Assembly: GCA_914767715.1 (NCBI GenBank)
Contig: OU612074.1
Coordinates: 22,492,062-22,556,061, forward strand
Origin: Membranipora membranacea
Lineage: Eukaryota; Bryozoa; Gymnolaemata; Cheilostomatida; Membraniporidae
Direction: 5' to 3'
DNA length: 64,000 nucleotides
Both the position numbers and the translations under genes were made by a program. Shown one piece after another: positions 1 through 10,151 of the stretch (position 1 is the stretch's first letter; the number at the start of each line of letters is the position of its first letter). The notes beneath the pieces were generated by a model. It had not been told where the DNA came from. It saw nothing but the letters and a program-made list of their open reading frames with translations, and did no database searches.

Positions 1-119
1 CTCTAACTGATATCTTCATCCAGCAGAGGTCTCAATTGTACTTGGATCGTTTCAATGCACTGCGTGAAGAATTGCTTCCAATTTTGTTTGGAGGCCATCT
101 CAGATTTGTTGTTTATTGA
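1..119 (+). CDS. Possible C-terminal coding end of an upstream gene (partial)
   Basis: The frame starting at base 3 is open from the window edge to a TGA at 117-119 (about 38 residues) and reads like protein: it contains RSQLYLDRFNALREELLPIL and then ends ...RFVVY. The amphipathic, Leu/Arg/Glu-rich composition fits a helical C-terminus. An AATAAA lies roughly 330 bp downstream. I do not recognise the family, and no splice site is visible because the window begins inside it. It could equally be a chance open frame. Confidence 0.35.
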   Translation, partial: LTDIFIQQRSQLYLDRFNALREELLPILFGGHLRFVVY

Positions 120-1536
120 GGCAGCCCACCTGTTTGGCTAACCGAATCCTCAAAAGTAACAACATTATAACTTTTTGCAGTATAGATGCAGTCCCAGGGC
201 ACGATTTTTAAACAAATGTACAAATTCAACCGTAACATGAATGCTGTCAATGGTTATTTCAGGACTGCAATTCCTTAATGGTGATAGATACACCAAGGTC
301 GAACATACAGAAACCAGCTCACTGAAAATGCAGCAGAATATTTCACATAGAATATCATGTGTGTTATTAAGGGTGAGCCCTCCAGACACACAGTTATCAT
401 AATCCTATACGCATCCAGCATAGTTACATTAGTGTTTTTCAATAATAAAAATATTGGGATGACATTCGAGTAAAATTTAAGCTCAAACATTTGGGTGTAG
501 TTTGAAAATTCTATCATCGAACATTATCCACTGAAAAAGCCAAATCCAAACCATGTTTCGGAATATTAATAATATTAATTATTTTGAGGTCTATAGTCAT
601 TCTGATAGAAATTGATGGGTGACTGATGGGTCACCACGATCTATACTGAAAACTTATATCAACCAACAGAAATATTCTTTTGTTTAAGTTCAGTATAGCA
701 TCTCCATTGTCATTTGTAAATTGCTCCACTCCTTTGATAAAAGGCAATTAGAATTTGTTTGAAACTGTACACAATGGCATAGAAACTACAAATATATAGG
801 CTCTTTGCACTGCCTTGCGCAACATTGCCACTGCACTGATGGATGAAATAAACACCGTAATGAAAAAGTAAATCGCAATTTTAAATATGTCAAAAAAATA
901 TTTCAAACATGCCCTCAAAAGCTCATTTAGATAATGTGATGAACTGATGCTCCAAAAAAAACCAGATCTCTGTGAGTTACCATGTCGAAGTGTAGTTCTG
1001 CCCAAACAGAAAAACACGAACTTGGAGATTTTTTGTCAGATTTGGAGTTTTTTGCAGGAAGAGATAAATGAATAGTTAGGTGATTGACTAACGATCTAGG
1101 TGACCAAATGTGGTTATTCTGAATTAAAAACTGTAGGAAGGAGATAGCTTTTGGAAAAGTAAGGAGGAGATAACTACAACTGAGCATTTTTGACTTTAAA
1201 TAACTGAGTTGGGATGGTGATATTGATTTATTGATCTAGTCACTAGAAGGGGAATCCCCCTCCTCCGTCAGTGCATTCTATGTCTGTGCTTTGAAACCAT
1301 GATTGTGTTATTTTATGTTGCTAAGAAACAACACAAGCTTAGTTTTGTATTACATCAAACCTATTCAGTTTTTTAAAGTTGTATCAACAAGAATAGAAAG
1401 TAGGCCTATTATGTGTCTGATATTTAACAAAACAAGAGATATTGATTATTTATTACTGGCTGCAATGCTCAAATAAATTTGGATTAAATATATATTAAGG
1501 TATGCCAAAGCCTTTTATAACACAATACTTTTGCAG
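120..1536. other. Non-coding stretch, nothing recognised
   Basis: Several short open frames occur on the minus strand, but none has protein-like composition, splice context or family motifs. Part of it (about 1240-1400) resembles 2610-2950 (shared text around 'caccatgattgtgtt' and 'gctaagaaacaac'), which points to an old duplication in the upstream region. Confidence 0.4.
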
Positions 1537-1591
1537 GAGCAGTGGAAACTACATCCATCAGTCTGCTGTGAGCTGGTTCAACAGTTTTGAG
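1537..1591 (+). other. Exon-like module, copy 1 (duplicated at 3244-3302)
   Basis: A 55-bp segment lies between a good acceptor (ctttt...gcag) and a consensus donor (gtaagt). One frame is open and ends AVSWFNSFE. A diverged copy with the same splice context lies 1.7 kb downstream and ends AVSRFNSCK in the matching frame. It could be a 5'UTR or upstream coding exon of the LRR-Roc-COR-caspase gene, or part of an unrelated transcript. It cannot be placed without transcript data. Confidence 0.3.
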
Positions 1592-3243
1592 GTAAGTCCG
1601 AGCATTCCAACTCCCAAGGCAAATAATGTTTGTTTCGGGATCTTTGTTTTATAAAATTTGGATTGTCATTGTCTGTCGGTATTTCGGAAGCGCAGTTAAA
1701 ACAAGTGAAGTATTCACAGGAATAAAAGTTCAACAATTTTCACATGCTTGAAATGGTGAAACTTATGGCAAGCTAACATTACTCAGCACTCTTCAAATTG
1801 TTGCTGAAAATTATGTTAGCTTAAACTACTGCTGCCACTAAGGTAAAATCATCGAATTCTTTATATCTCCAAGATAACTAACTGAGGCTAATCGCAGAAT
1901 TGTCATCCAATGGGCAAATAAGTTGCACAAACTAATCTTCAAAATCAGGGTATGAAATTAAACGCACTTACTGATGACGTCATTATTGTCCAATAGTAAG
2001 ATGATGCCTATGTCACAATGTATGCTGGACACTGAAATTCATAACCTGACGTTGACGATCACTGGTAACTAATGCCTCCTTGGTACGAAACAATTACAAT
2101 GCACTGCCAATCCCTGGAAAACAAAGACAAAGCCCAAAGTTTTGATGCATTCTTATAATGCTTCCTGCTGATTAAGATTGAAAGTGCTAGCGGGATTGGT
2201 CTAATTAATTGTTATTGCTGCAAATATCTTTATTGGCACTTCCTATGAGGTGCAGGAATTTTCGGCAGTGATGGACATCAATATTACTTGTATTATATGC
2301 TGCAATTTAAGGTGACACAACTTTGTTAATAGGTCAAAGCCGCAGTGGCTGTGGTAGTTGCAGTGGCCGCAGTGGCCGCAGCTTTCCCAAACCCCAATGA
2401 TGATGATTATGAGCTGAGGATAGTGATATTAGAGATATTGCAAAGTTTTGTAATTGCCTTCTACCGGTACATGGATTTGTTGACACATATAAATTCACGT
2501 TTTTTGTCCCTTTTGACTTTAAGGTTATTGGGAGATAAGAAAAGACAAGATGATTTCCCTGGAACGAGGACTTGTGATTTCACATCTTCTTTTTTACAGA
2601 TTGTTTCACAGGGAGGAGTTTCCTCCAAACGAAAAATCTATGTCTGCTCTGAAACAAAGATTGTGTTGCTTTTTGTTGCTAAGAGACAACACATTCCTAG
2701 TCTTGTGTAAACAGTGAACAGGGCCCTAACTTTCAAAACATATCCTACATTTATTAAGTGATTGATTGAAGGGTATTTGATACAAGGATCTTAGTTTTGT
2801 GTAAACACTAAACATGGCTCAAATGTCTAAACGCACGAAGAAATATCCAGCAAGCGAAAAATAAGCGTAAAACAAAGCATTTGATTGAGGAGTATTCATT
2901 ACACAGTTATTACATCAATATTACAAACGAACCTATTGTGTTGATATTTCAAATTTTTGCTGACAAGAATAGAAATTTTTTGAAACAATATACCTAAAAT
3001 TTTGATTAATAAATCTTCTATGTTATGATAGGCAAAAGCCTGGCATGCATGTTTTGGAAAGAAAATTCATTGTTAATAATCACTTTCCTTTCCACAACGC
3101 ATGCTGGCTTATTGACCCGCTGTGCGGGGCCGGCGGACAGGCAGGGGGTGGGCTCAGACTAGCTTATGCCTAATGTCTTACTAAAAGGATTTTATCATAC
3201 TGGCTTGAGTTGACCTATAATGCCTCTTTTTTCAATATTATAG
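1592..3243. other. Non-coding stretch with an old duplication, no gene recognised
   Basis: The plus-strand open frame at 2345-2710 starts in a short GCAGTGGCC repeat and shows no domain. The block around 2610-2950 partly repeats 1240-1400. A GC-rich patch at 3115-3160 stands out from the AT-rich surroundings. No RNA gene was recognised. Confidence 0.35.
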
Positions 3244-3302
3244 GAGCTGCAGAAACTGAATCAAACAAACGGACTGCTGTGAGTCGGTTCAACAGTTGCA
3301 AG
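3244..3302 (+). other. Exon-like module, copy 2
   Basis: A 59-bp segment after 'attatag' and before 'gtaagtg', homologous to 1537-1591, with shared text CTGCTGTGAG and GGTTCAACAGTT. The homologous frame is open in both copies. Both splice borders are kept, which suggests a duplicated exon rather than random similarity, but no coding chain could be built from it. Confidence 0.3.
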
Positions 3303-3647
3303 GTAAGTGATTCTAAACATTCTAACTCTGTGTAAATAATGCTAGATTTAACGTGACACGATAACATGGTAACATGATATCAAAGGATGTAAAGTTGCCT
3401 TCATATGTACGATTCTGTTGTTATGAATGCCCAACAAAAAATTCATGGCCAACCGATGAAATTGCAAGATAAACGGACCTTATCCGATAAGAAAGCCGTG
3501 CACTCGTGACATCGCAGGAGATAGATCTGGAAATTTTTTTAAGTGGTTAGATTTATCGGATAAAGCTTTTGACATAAGACAGTTTAGTACATGAGTCAAG
3601 CATGGATAAACAGGAAACTGAAAGAGCAAAATAATGATACCCATAAA

Positions 3648-4754
3648 CATAGACAAAACACACAACACTAGACTGGACACTGTGTAGTGAATAGCCTATC
3701 AAAAAGTGTCCTCATTAAATACTGTGACGCAACGACATCTCACTGTGGTAGAAAAAGCAATGATGCATGTGTTTTTCGGAGTAATCTCCCTTTGAGGCAG
3801 ATAATTTTATAGATTTTATAGAATTTGATAGAGAGTAGAAGCAGCAATCTTCTGCAGCACAGGTAACAGTTTTGTCTATATTCTGTCTAACTCATCACTC
3901 ATTTTGATTGAGCAAAAATGACATAAAAATATTAGTAAAACAGCATATCATACTTGTCAAGTAATCTAAATTCAAAAGTGGGAGAGTTCAATTTACATGG
4001 ATAGAGCTTTCATTGTTGATTGTTCCAGCCCCCAGCACCCTCGGGTATATACCTCTCCAGTAAAACAGCATATCATACTTGTCAAGTAATCTAAATTCAA
4101 AAGTGGGAGAGTTCAATTCACATTGATCCCACTTTTTGTAATTATTCTCATGCACTATTTCCTCCAGATTTGAGAGAGAGAACAGCCCTATCGCAGTTTT
4201 TAGTAACTTTCCAAGCACTTGTCGATGAGTGACTGGTATTGAGATCCAAAGTAGTTTCATGTTTCTCTGAAATTAATTGGTAGCAATTATGCGTTTTTAG
4301 CCCTTTCTAGTGGATTGAAACACACTCAGAGCATCAGCAGCCGGGTTCTATCCCGGAGCCTGTTCGGGGATCACACTGCCCTTAAACCCCCAGGTGGATC
4401 CCTCGGGTACTTCGCACCCTCAGGGCATTGTGATGACGTGCAGTATTGATTACTTGGCAAGTATGATTTGCAGTTTAACTTGTATTTCTGTGTTATTTTT
4501 GCTCAATCAAAATAAGTGATGAGTTAGACAGAATATCGATAAAGCTGTTACCCGTGCTGCAGAAGATTGCTGCCGCTATTCTGTATCAAATTCTATAAAA
4601 CCTATAAAATTATCTGCATCAAAGGGAGATTACTCCGTAAAACACATGCATCATTGCTTTTCCTACCACAGTGAGATGTCGTTGCGTCGCAGTATTTAAT
4701 GAGGACACTTTTTGATGCTCAGTGTCCAGTCTAGTGTTGTGTGTTTTGTCTATG
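3648..4754. mobile_element. Foldback DNA element of the CATAGAC family with a SINE fragment inside
   Basis: Long inverted arms: about 3648-3935 is the reverse complement of about 4480-4754, including the termini CATAGACAAAACACACAACA and its complement. The outer ends CATAGAC/GTCTATG match the MITE family seen elsewhere in the window. The flanks 'cccataaa' and 'tccatgaa' may be a decayed 8-bp target duplication. Inside, a 'cttgtcaagtaatctaaatt' segment occurs twice (about 3955 and 4078), with a SINE core (about 4005-4062) between the copies. A module at about 4290-4470 is the reverse complement of 39575-39785. There is no coding capacity, so the element is non-autonomous. Confidence 0.75.
4004..4062 (+). 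mobile_element. SINE family A, core fragment
   Basis: It matches the central part of the SINE at 6890-7042 over 'agctttcattgttgattg' and 'cccagcaccctcgggt'. The tRNA-like head is absent here, so this is a partial copy inside a foldback element. Confidence 0.6.
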
Positions 4755-5746
4755 TCCATGAACCTCAGTTAGGGAAACATATCAAAGTCGGGTAGCTAAC
4801 ACTGCGTTTCATACCCAAGAATTGTTGGTAAATTCTGTACAATTCTAGATTTGTTCGAAACTGACCCATATATCATTACCCAACCAGCAACCATTATTGT
4901 GTAATTAACCCTGCCTGCCAAATAAACTACATTCATTATTGCTATTGCATAGTTATAGTATAAGAGGGACTGCATATGTGCGAGTGTTTACTGCTTAGCG
5001 AGGGAAAACTGTTTGTTTAGTGGTCTAAGTTCCGCCCCTCTTATAGTAAGCGGCTTATAATTACAGATACTAGGGCAATGTTTGCCAGCGAGAGAATAGT
5101 CTCATTGGTTAATTAGCAGTATCCAGTTGCACGTTTATGACGGGAATCATTAAAAGGCTTTGTTTATGGAAAATCATTGGCTGATAGCTAACCTTATGAT
5201 TATATCGCAGCTTGTAAACACGCTTTGTGTCTGCAGTGAAAAATGAGGAGATAATGAGCGAAGCTAGAATTTCAAGCTCTATTTTTTACTAGCTCTAGTT
5301 TTCTAGCTGGTCTGTGGACTGCTCAAGCCTTTACAGTTCTAGTCAATGTTATATAATTGGATTGACATTGTATTCAATGAGTTTGTATTTAGATGACCAG
5401 GCAAGATCTCCTATAATGAATAGATATTGTTGTGCAAGGTAGCATCAAAGTCTATAACGCGGGAGGCCCAGGTTCAAATCCCCGACGGGGCAAATCTTTT
5501 CTTTTCGTCATGATGGAAATCGAAAGCATTCCAATCAAATTGTCCGCTCACAATTTTTGCAAGCACAGAAAACTCTTAGTAATGAGTATTATGACCCGAC
5601 AAAATACTAATGTTCAACTCTTCTGTGTTGTATCATACCCTAAGTTATATTTTGTGCAATCTGTTAATATTGGCAGCAACTGTATAAATAGAATACATCA
5701 GCTAAACTATGCTAGCAGAATTATCACAAAACTTTGCTACTAATAA
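4755..5746. other. Non-coding stretch with a tRNA-half-like segment
   Basis: At about 5443-5494 the text resembles the 3' half of a tRNA: a T-loop-like GGTTCAAATCCCC followed by ACGGGGCA. No matching 5' acceptor strand or D-arm is visible and the T-stem pairs poorly. This is therefore a tRNA-derived repeat remnant at best, not a functional tRNA gene. The rest shows no gene. Confidence 0.35.
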
Positions 5747-6067
5747 TACAGACCAGTATATTTTTGTGCTCAATTGAGGTGCACGTTGCTATGGAGCAGT
5801 AAACACTCTGAAGTTTCATCATAAATTGATATCGATTGCCTTCAGGCTCTCAGTACAGACCAGTATATGTTTGTGCTCAATTGACGTGCACATTGCTATG
5901 GAGCAGTAAACACTCTGAAGTTTCATAATAAATTGATATTGATTGCCTTCAGGCTCTCAGTACAGATCAGTATATTTTTGTGCTCAATTAACATGCACAT
6001 TGCTATGGAGCAGCAAACACTCTGAAGTTTCATAATAAATTGATATCGATTGCCTTCAGGCTCTCAG
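5747..6067 (+). repeat. Tandem repeat, 3 copies of 107 bp
   Basis: Three copies start at 5747, 5854 and 5961. Each begins TACAGA(C/T)CAGTATAT and ends GCCTTCAGGCTCTCAG. Copies differ by only a few substitutions, so the array is recent. No coding frame is maintained. Confidence 0.85.
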
Positions 6068-6889
6068 TACTACTACAGATTTTGTTGGTGACGAACAAGG
6101 CTTTGTTTGTAAGAGTTATATTCCCGAATTGCCATAGAATTCATTCCATTGACTGTTAGGATAAATAGAGCTGAACCAATACTATAAGATAACAGTAGCT
6201 ACTGCAAACACTCAACACTCTCATTGTTAACCTGCTCTATTGTACAATATATTCCTGTCACCCAACTTGACAAGGTGTCCAAGTTCCCTCAATGGCCATG
6301 AATTGGGACTACTCAAGATCGATATTGCAGACATGACTGCCCAACAAAACCCGGCAGCAGTTGACTGAAGGGGTATCAAATCCAATAATATTAGCTTAGC
6401 GATGACCTTGCACTCTAACATAGATGGGAGGGGGATAGAGGTTACTCAAAAGTGAGCGCTCTCTAACAAAGGTTCAGTCTGAGCTAAAAATTTTAATCGA
6501 TGCTCGTGGCTTGATATGGGAATCCACAAGCTACCTTTTCGATTTAATTTTTGGAAGCAGAATTAGCGAAACACCATCATTTCAATCAATCCTCAAGATT
6601 ATTGCCTATGTAATTAGGGATAATCTTGATTGGAATGTGATATTGGCACCAGTTTAAACTCAAACGTATCATTCATGTCTTTGGATTATGAGGTAGTTCA
6701 ACATTGTTCTGAAAGCAATCCTAGACTAATCTGTTTGTCAAATAGTATTTTGGGAGTACATAGCCAGATTTGCTTTCAAATCCATGCAAAGGATGCTATG
6801 TGTGCAATTTGCACTGTATATCAGCGTTCCTGATAGAGTAGTGAATAGCGGACTATCTAATTAGCACCATCGACCCATTCCTTTTTGGG
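6068..6889. other. Non-coding stretch, nothing recognised
   Basis: Two short open frames (minus about 6227-6421, plus about 6630-6833) have no recognisable motif, no splice context and no codon signal. Confidence 0.35.
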
Positions 6890-7042
6890 AATGGTGAGAT
6901 GGAGCAATCGGTTAGCGCGCTTGCTATTCACTGCCAGGCGATTGGTGCCGCAGGAGTTGTGGGTTCGAGTCCCACTGGGGGAGCTTTCATTGTTGATTGT
7001 TCCAGCACCCAGCACCCTCGGGTGTATACCTCTCCCGTTCCT
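6890..7042 (+). mobile_element. SINE family A with tRNA-like head (A and B boxes)
   Basis: The head has an A-box-like TGGAGCAATCGGTTAGCG and a B-box GGGTTCGAGTCCCAC at tRNA spacing. A body follows with 'agctttcattgttgattg' and 'caccctcgggtgtatacc', shared with 4004-4062. This is the layout of a tRNA-derived SINE transcribed by RNA polymerase III. It does not fold as an intact tRNA gene. Confidence 0.7.
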
Positions 7043-8507
7043 GGTACAGAAACATCATAAGAATATAAATAACAACAGGGAATCACAAGCAAATAAAAAT
7101 TTCCATCATATTTTAGATATTCTGTAATTTTAAAACAGCTTTCATGTAATGACGAACATATATGACAGGCATCTGTGGCACCTCAATAGCAGGGAATCGC
7201 GACACAATATGCGATGTGAATGAAGCGACAGCAACTGGTAACGGACAACAAATGGCGCATAAGAATTATAATGCTAGGGCTTTATGCATTTCTGGGCCTT
7301 GTACAAATTCAAGAGTGGTGCAGCTTTTCAAACACCATTCTTAATCACCCAAAATCACCTACAAAAACTCATGAACTTCAACAGTTGTGTGCTTATTAGC
7401 TGCACCATACTACCCCTGCCCGCCCTCAGATTTCAGTTTTCAATGTTGTATGGTAGAGAAAAAGGTTGCAATAGCAGCACTATTCTCCCACTTCATTTTA
7501 TTGTACAAGAAAGCAAATACTTTTGATTCAAAATTCTACTGACAGGCATCAAATTACACCCAATAGTTGAAGCCGGTTAAGATAAATATCCTGCCCTGAT
7601 CCCGACTGTTCTTAACAGCTTTTTTAATTTACTGGTCTATTATCACACCATAAAGTGATATATTCCCGCAATTGATAAGGTTGATCAAATTCTTCTATTA
7701 AATTTCAGTTTCAAAGTTACAGATTCTTGCTAGGTATCTAAATACCAAATGTTAAATGCTCTTAGCAAGGCAGAAGCACTCTACAGACCCCACTCAGCCA
7801 GTACTGCTTACTCCCTCTCCCACAGGCCTTCTGGGTAATTTTAGAAAATAAATAAATATAACAAATAAATTAACCATATAATCTTAATATCGATCAAATC
7901 AATAAAAACCTAGAGCATTTATTGTAATCATAAAATCGTAAACAATTTTAGATTTGATCCAGATGATCTAATTCATATTGACTAACCAAGGCCGTCGCCA
8001 CAGGCGAAAATGTATCCCCATGATGTTAAAATATGAAGTTTGTAGAAATATTGATTTATAGGCTGACGAATCGAGGTGCCAGGGTAGAAAGGCATAATTA
8101 ATGTAATGTGATGCTATTGAAATCATTGCTTGGATTTATCCGGTTCACCTGCAAAATCACTTTTTTAACATGTCTAAAATTCCAACTTCTATTTAGACAT
8201 ATAATAATCTATTTCGCAAATCACTGGGAAAAAGAACAATATTGTTCTCTTTGTCTAGATTTCACATTTTGCATTAATGCTGCTTGTTTAGGTTCAATTG
8301 TAATGTCTCCTCTTAAATTTATCCCTGAGCAAACAAATCATAATCAGCTGTGCATACATTAGTTATAGGGTATGCTATGGCACAATAGATACATGAGGCA
8401 GAACTTAATCAATTCAAAGGAGCCAAGATATTTTATTGCTTGACAGCTCTTGTACAGGAGTCACAATGTCTATGCATATACAAGGGTCAGTGATTCAAAG
8501 TAATCTT
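7043..8507. other. Non-coding stretch, nothing recognised
   Basis: Open frames here (for example plus 7162-7344 and 8108-8362) are short, AT-driven and without motifs or splice partners. Confidence 0.35.
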
Positions 8508-8739
8508 GAAACAAGTGTAATCAATAGCTGTTCCAATTTTTTTCCCGAGCACAGGTGTGCATTCATGTATTGTATTATGAACTGTTATTAACCACCGATC
8601 AATGCATGAAGCAAATTAGACCATGTGAAAACAAAAAACAAAAGAAGCAATAAGAAGGCATTGACATATTTATGAGTGAAACGAGTGTAATCAATAGCTG
8701 TTCCAATTTTTTGCCCGAGCACAGGTGTGCATTCATGTA
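8508..8739 (+). repeat. Direct repeat of about 62 bp (8508-8569 and 8678-8739)
   Basis: Both copies contain GTGTAATCAATAGCTGTTCC and GAGCACAGGTGTGCATTCAT with few differences, about 108 bp apart. The origin is unknown; it may be a small tandem duplication or the ends of a repeat. Confidence 0.75.
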
Positions 8740-9354
8740 GATCCTGATAGACACATATGTTGACTAATGCTAACCCTTACGTTACACAAATATTCATAAG
8801 TGTAGGCATTTAATATAAAAATAGAGGATTGTCAAGTTTGAATTTCACTCTCGCTTGGTTTACTGAGAAAGAAATGAATCAGTGATTGCGATGTAGCATT
8901 ACTGATTGTTTGTGTTTTGCAAAGGTTGTTTGTTGTATTGAAACATATATTCAATTTATATTTCAGCTGGAACAGAACTGTGATATTGAACCCAGTAAGT
9001 ATTGTCAGGTGTTTTCGAATTGGACATTTTTAGATTTAAAGTTTGAAATAATTTTTTGCATAATCATTTTGGGAGGTTTAATGCATACAGGGTGGGCTAA
9101 TGAAAATAAGGCGAGAAATGTCTGAAAAATTTAATGGGCGCACTGAAAATATCATTTCGAGTGGCTAGTTAAAGAATTGAATGTTTCTGAAGCGGGTCTG
9201 TTCAGGTTTGCATGTAAAGTAATGGGAAATAAATAGAGGCATTAGACGGAAGCAGTTTGCTGTTTATGGCGGAAAATTTGATTTGAAACTCATATGACGT
9301 CAAAAATTGATGATGTCATAATATAATCAGTGATTACTATTGGCAAGCATCGCA

Positions 9355-9530
9355 GTTGGGAGGGGGGGACAAAGCTTGTCAAATCTTGCGAACGAGCTGT
9401 CGAGAGGCTGATTTCTCACCTCTTAAAATCGGGTATAAAATCTCTGTTAACTACTGTCATAAATTGGTATGGAAATGGGAAATCCAAAGTTTCATAAACT
9501 TTCGGGATTTCCGTTGTTCCTAACCATATT
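9355..9530 (+). mobile_element. Copy of an AAAGCTTGTCAA repeat family (partial)
   Basis: The text 'caaagcttgtcaa' followed by 'gagctgtcgagagg', then a downstream 'tggaaatgggaaatcca', matches 35936-36060. Only this partial copy is seen here; the copy at 35900-36215 has both inverted ends. Confidence 0.45.
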
Positions 9531-9582
9531 GAAAAATGATTCCTACCTGTTTAAAGGAGGGAACAACTCAGCTTCTCTGCAG

Positions 9583-9833
9583 CTCTTTGGCAAGAGTTGT
9601 TAAGCTTCGTTTGCCCCACTCATCGAGCAAAATTTGTCAAGAAAAGGCTGGAATTGAAGCTGCTGTTAAAATATTTTCACAACTTTTTATCTGCATGGCT
9701 ATGGTATAACCCTTGTGTCACAGAGAAAATCAAATTTCATCAGGCAATATGTACTCAGACTATTGAGAACAATGAGAGAGTGTTCAGTGTTTCCTTACTC
9801 CACTCACATGTGATATTGTCTGATCTGCTGTGT
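9583..9833 (+). CDS. Candidate upstream exon, unknown product
   Basis: An acceptor-like 'cttctctgcag' is followed by an open, protein-like frame (about 83 codons, containing FVKKRLELKLLLKYFHNFL) up to a donor-like TGT|gtaagc. It lies 200 bp before the exon that carries the proposed start of the LRR-Roc-COR-caspase gene, so it might encode more of that protein's N-terminus. However, its 3' phase as read does not match the entry phase of the 10018 exon. I list it only as a candidate and see no recognisable death-fold motif. Confidence 0.2.
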
Positions 9834-10045
9834 GTAAGCTAACTGATTGAAGGATATGAGAAATATGTTTACAAAAACAAAGATGAATCATCCAGAGGAA
9901 AGTAGTCAGTACACCTTTGTGATACATTAGACACCCACCATCTTATCTACAGCAAAGTTCTTCCTGGGTTTCTTGACTTATCCTGACTTTATTCTCACAC
10001 TATTTTTCTCGTACAAGGTGCATTGAAGAAGACAGTGTATGTATT

Positions 10046-10151
10046 ATGGATGATCAACAAGAAATAATTGCTGCTAAGAGAGAAATTGATCCTGGAGAAC
10101 ACAATGAAGGTCAGTCTACAGATAAGACTCGAGCTGCGGAGGAACGAGAAG
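10046..10151 (+). CDS. First proposed coding exon of the ROCO caspase
   Basis: The ATG at 10046 opens a hydrophilic, Glu-rich segment (MDDQQEIIAAKREIDPGEHN...) that ends at donor GAAG|gtgaga in phase 1. That phase matches exon 2, which enters with two bases. The frame continues open upstream for nine codons (including EEDSV) to a pyrimidine-rich acceptor at 10017. The exon may therefore be internal and the true N-terminus may lie further upstream. Confidence 0.6.

Noticed and set aside
2345-2710. 121-residue plus-strand open frame
   Set aside because: It begins in a GCAGTGGCC simple repeat and has no recognised domain, and its second half overlaps a duplicated non-coding block.
5443-5494. 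tRNA gene
   Set aside because: Only a T-loop-like 3' half is present; acceptor pairing and D-arm are missing.
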